From contig JAKQBU010000299.1 in the NCBI GenBank assembly GCA_029573975.1, forward strand, positions 1 to 5,799: a stretch of DNA of 5,799 bases, in the 5' to 3' direction. Origin of the DNA: Planctomycetota bacterium. GTDB lineage: Bacteria; Planctomycetota; Phycisphaerae; Sedimentisphaerales; SM23-30. Position numbers and translations under genes: made by a program. Below the pieces are notes generated by a model. That model saw nothing but the letters and a program-made list of their open reading frames with translations, made no database searches and was not told the origin of the DNA. Of the stretch, positions 4,291 through 5,799 are shown in pieces. Within the stretch, counting starts at the first letter, position 1; each line of letters opens with the position of its first letter.

Positions 4291-5600
4291 CCAAGAAAAA
4301 TCGGCATAATGAAAACGGACTGGGATTGAACCGGCGGCAATTCCTGCAAAAGGCAGGGACCACGGCGGCGGTGTATGCGGCGGGGAGTATGGTGGCCCCT
4401 GCCATTCATGCCCAGACAAGCTCTGCCAATGAACGGCTGGGGATCGGGGTGATTGGAACGGGCGGGCGGGGCGGCAGCCATTTGGCCATGCTGAAGGAGC
4501 TAAAGAACCGGGGTGAGAATATTGAGATTACGGCGGTGTCCGATCTGTATAAATTGCGGCGGGAAAGGGCAGCGGGGGAATATGGCGTCAAGGCGTATCG
4601 CGATTACCGGGAACTGCTGGCAGACAAGAATGTGGATATCGTTTGTATCGCCACCCCCGATCACCAGCACGGCTTGCAGGCTCTCGACGCGATTCAGGCG
4701 GGCAAGGATGTCTATTGCGAAAAGCCGGTAACGCACTGGCGGCAGTTTGAATTGACGAAAAGGCTGGCGGAGGTGGTGGAAAAATCGGATCGGGTCTTCC
4801 AGCTCGGAACCCAGGCGATGAGCGATTCGGTCTGGCACCAGATGAAAAAGCTGGTGCAGGAAGGTTTGATCGGCCAGCCGCTATATGGGGAGGCGGGCTT
4901 TTTCCGGATTGGGGACTGGGGTGAACGGGAAATGCCGGTGGATGATCCCAATCTCCAGCCGGGTGAGAACCTGGACTGGCAGGCCTGGCTGGGCGATGCC
5001 CCGCAGCGTCCCTTCAGCGTGGACCGGTTATTCCGCTGGCGGCTGTTCGAAGATTACGCCGGCGGGCCGGTTACGGACCTGTACCCGCACAGCCTGACCC
5101 AGGTGGTCGATATCCTGGGCGTTGGCTTCCCGGAGTCCGTGGCGGCCTTGGGCGGAATTTACCGCTATGAGTACGAACTGCGGGAAGTACCGGACACCTT
5201 CACCCTGATTGCCCAGTATCCGGAAAAAGTAGCCATCACGGTCATGGGTACCCAGGCCAACGATTTCAATGCCACGGAGCCGCGCGGCTCCGGCCAGAGA
5301 ACGCCGGTCATCCGCGGCTGGGATGGTTCCCTGACCATTTCCAAAAACAAGGAAATCCTGTTTACGCCGATCAAGGAAAGCGGGGCCAAACAACCGCAGA
5401 GCTTCCCCATCGAACGAGGGGAAGACAATATGGAACACTGGAAAAACCTGATCGACTGCTGCCGCCGCCGCGACAAAAAAACCTGGAGCCCCATGGATCT
5501 GGCCTTTCGCACCCAGACGGTGCTCCAGATGGCCATGCTGGCCAACCGGGCCGGCAAAACCGCACGGTTCGACCCGGTGAAAAAAGAGATTGTACTCTAG
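4287..5600 (+). CDS. Tat-exported Gfo/Idh/MocA-family oxidoreductase
   Basis: The 437-residue product is an NAD(P)-dependent dehydrogenase of the glucose-fructose oxidoreductase/inositol dehydrogenase family. A twin-arginine signal LNRRQFLQKAG (Arg16, Arg17), then a hydrophobic stretch and APAIHAQ, suggests folded export to the periplasm with the cofactor already bound. The Rossmann domain follows: GVIGTGGRGG (54-63) is the dinucleotide loop, and Asp86 in AVSD ends the second strand. CEKP (144-147) carries the family's conserved Lys146. The C-terminal beta-sheet domain includes LDWQAWLGDAPQRPF, YAGGPVTDLYPHSLTQVVDIL with likely catalytic His268, and REVPDTFTL. Exported members often hold their cofactor tightly and oxidise or reduce sugars without free NAD. 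It is the last gene of the operon, overlapping the DUF6807 gene by 4 bases. The substrate is unknown; oxidation of a sugar hydroxyl to a keto group, which the isomerase/lyase could then process, is the simplest idea. Confidence 0.92.
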   Translation: MTKKNRHNENGLGLNRRQFLQKAGTTAAVYAAGSMVAPAIHAQTSSANERLGIGVIGTGGRGGSHLAMLKELKNRGENIEITAVSDLYKLRRERAAGEYGVKAYRDYRELLADKNVDIVCIATPDHQHGLQALDAIQAGKDVYCEKPVTHWRQFELTKRLAEVVEKSDRVFQLGTQAMSDSVWHQMKKLVQEGLIGQPLYGEAGFFRIGDWGEREMPVDDPNLQPGENLDWQAWLGDAPQRPFSVDRLFRWRLFEDYAGGPVTDLYPHSLTQVVDILGVGFPESVAALGGIYRYEYELREVPDTFTLIAQYPEKVAITVMGTQANDFNATEPRGSGQRTPVIRGWDGSLTISKNKEILFTPIKESGAKQPQSFPIERGEDNMEHWKNLIDCCRRRDKKTWSPMDLAFRTQTVLQMAMLANRAGKTARFDPVKKEIVL

Positions 5601-5799
5601 ACGCCAGCGTCAAAAGCTCGTCGTCCCCTTGTTATCGGGAAGCCAGAGCCATTTTTGAATGTCAATATCAATAGTGTTCGGCACTCGTTTTGCTAGGTTT
5701 TATCGGGCAAAAAATATTTTACCAAATTACCTATTTTATAGTGGCGCGCTGTTTTCGGTTGTGTTTTAATGTCGAATATGCGAGCCAAACGTGAAAAAA
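5601..5799. other. AT-rich intergenic DNA downstream of the operon
   Basis: No convincing gene is visible in these 199 bases. Base composition shifts from GC-rich to AT-rich, mainly from about 5650 on. A near-palindrome GACGCCAGCGTC (5600-5611) overlaps the last base of the stop codon; its central two bases do not pair, and no T-run follows. Two in-frame ATGs (5769 and 5778) run open to the end of the window, but no ribosome site precedes them. Confidence 0.5.
5673..5691 (+). terminator. Weak terminator candidate after the operon
   Basis: AGTGT and GCACT can pair (four Watson-Crick pairs and one G-U) around a TCG loop at 5673-5685, followed by CGTTTT. The stem is short and the T-run only four bases, so termination would be inefficient. 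It is the best hairpin-plus-T pattern I see downstream of the oxidoreductase stop. Confidence 0.22.

Noticed and set aside
5769..5799. Start of a further gene at the right edge (ATG at 5769 or 5778)
   Set aside because: The frame is open to the window end, but only ten codons are visible, there is no ribosome site, and no motif can be judged.

Overview
The window looks like part of a carbohydrate-utilisation locus from a Gram-negative bacterium. My best guess is the Planctomycetota/Verrucomicrobiota/Lentisphaerota group, at low confidence. The reasons are a Tat-exported Gfo/Idh/MocA oxidoreductase, a secreted DUF6807 ('PmoA') protein, a xylose-isomerase-like TIM barrel and a lamin-tail-domain protein close together. 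That combination is common in PVC genomes, but Bacteroidota and related lineages also carry it. Genes are GC-rich, intergenic DNA is clearly AT-richer, and Shine-Dalgarno sites are well formed.

Layout. Bases 1-189 hold the C-terminal end of a + strand gene whose product ends in a lamin tail domain. It converges on a HAD phosphatase/phosphomutase gene on the minus strand (1020-337), with a GC-rich hairpin between them. Upstream of the HAD gene, also on the minus strand, is an AraC-family regulator (2188-1169). A 254-base AT-rich divergent control region (2189-2442) separates it from a compact + strand operon of three genes. These encode a sugar phosphate isomerase/epimerase-like TIM barrel (2443-3267), a secreted DUF6807 protein (3289-4290) and a Tat-signal Gfo/Idh/MocA oxidoreductase (4287-5600). 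The last two genes overlap by ATGA. The final 199 bases (5601-5799) are AT-rich and show no convincing gene.

How the parts may fit together (inference). The AraC protein has an N-terminal ligand-binding region and probably senses a sugar, controlling the divergent operon. The control region holds three direct copies of GGAAACGRA and two perfect palindromes overlapping plausible promoter elements. The operon pairs an NAD(P)-type sugar oxidoreductase with a metal-dependent TIM-barrel isomerase/lyase, the kind of pair known from oxidative (keto-sugar) glycoside or inositol catabolism. The oxidoreductase and DUF6807 protein carry export signals, whereas the isomerase does not. The HAD enzyme may act on a sugar phosphate downstream, but it has its own promoter and its substrate is unknown.

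I found no RNA gene, CRISPR array, insertion sequence or attachment site.
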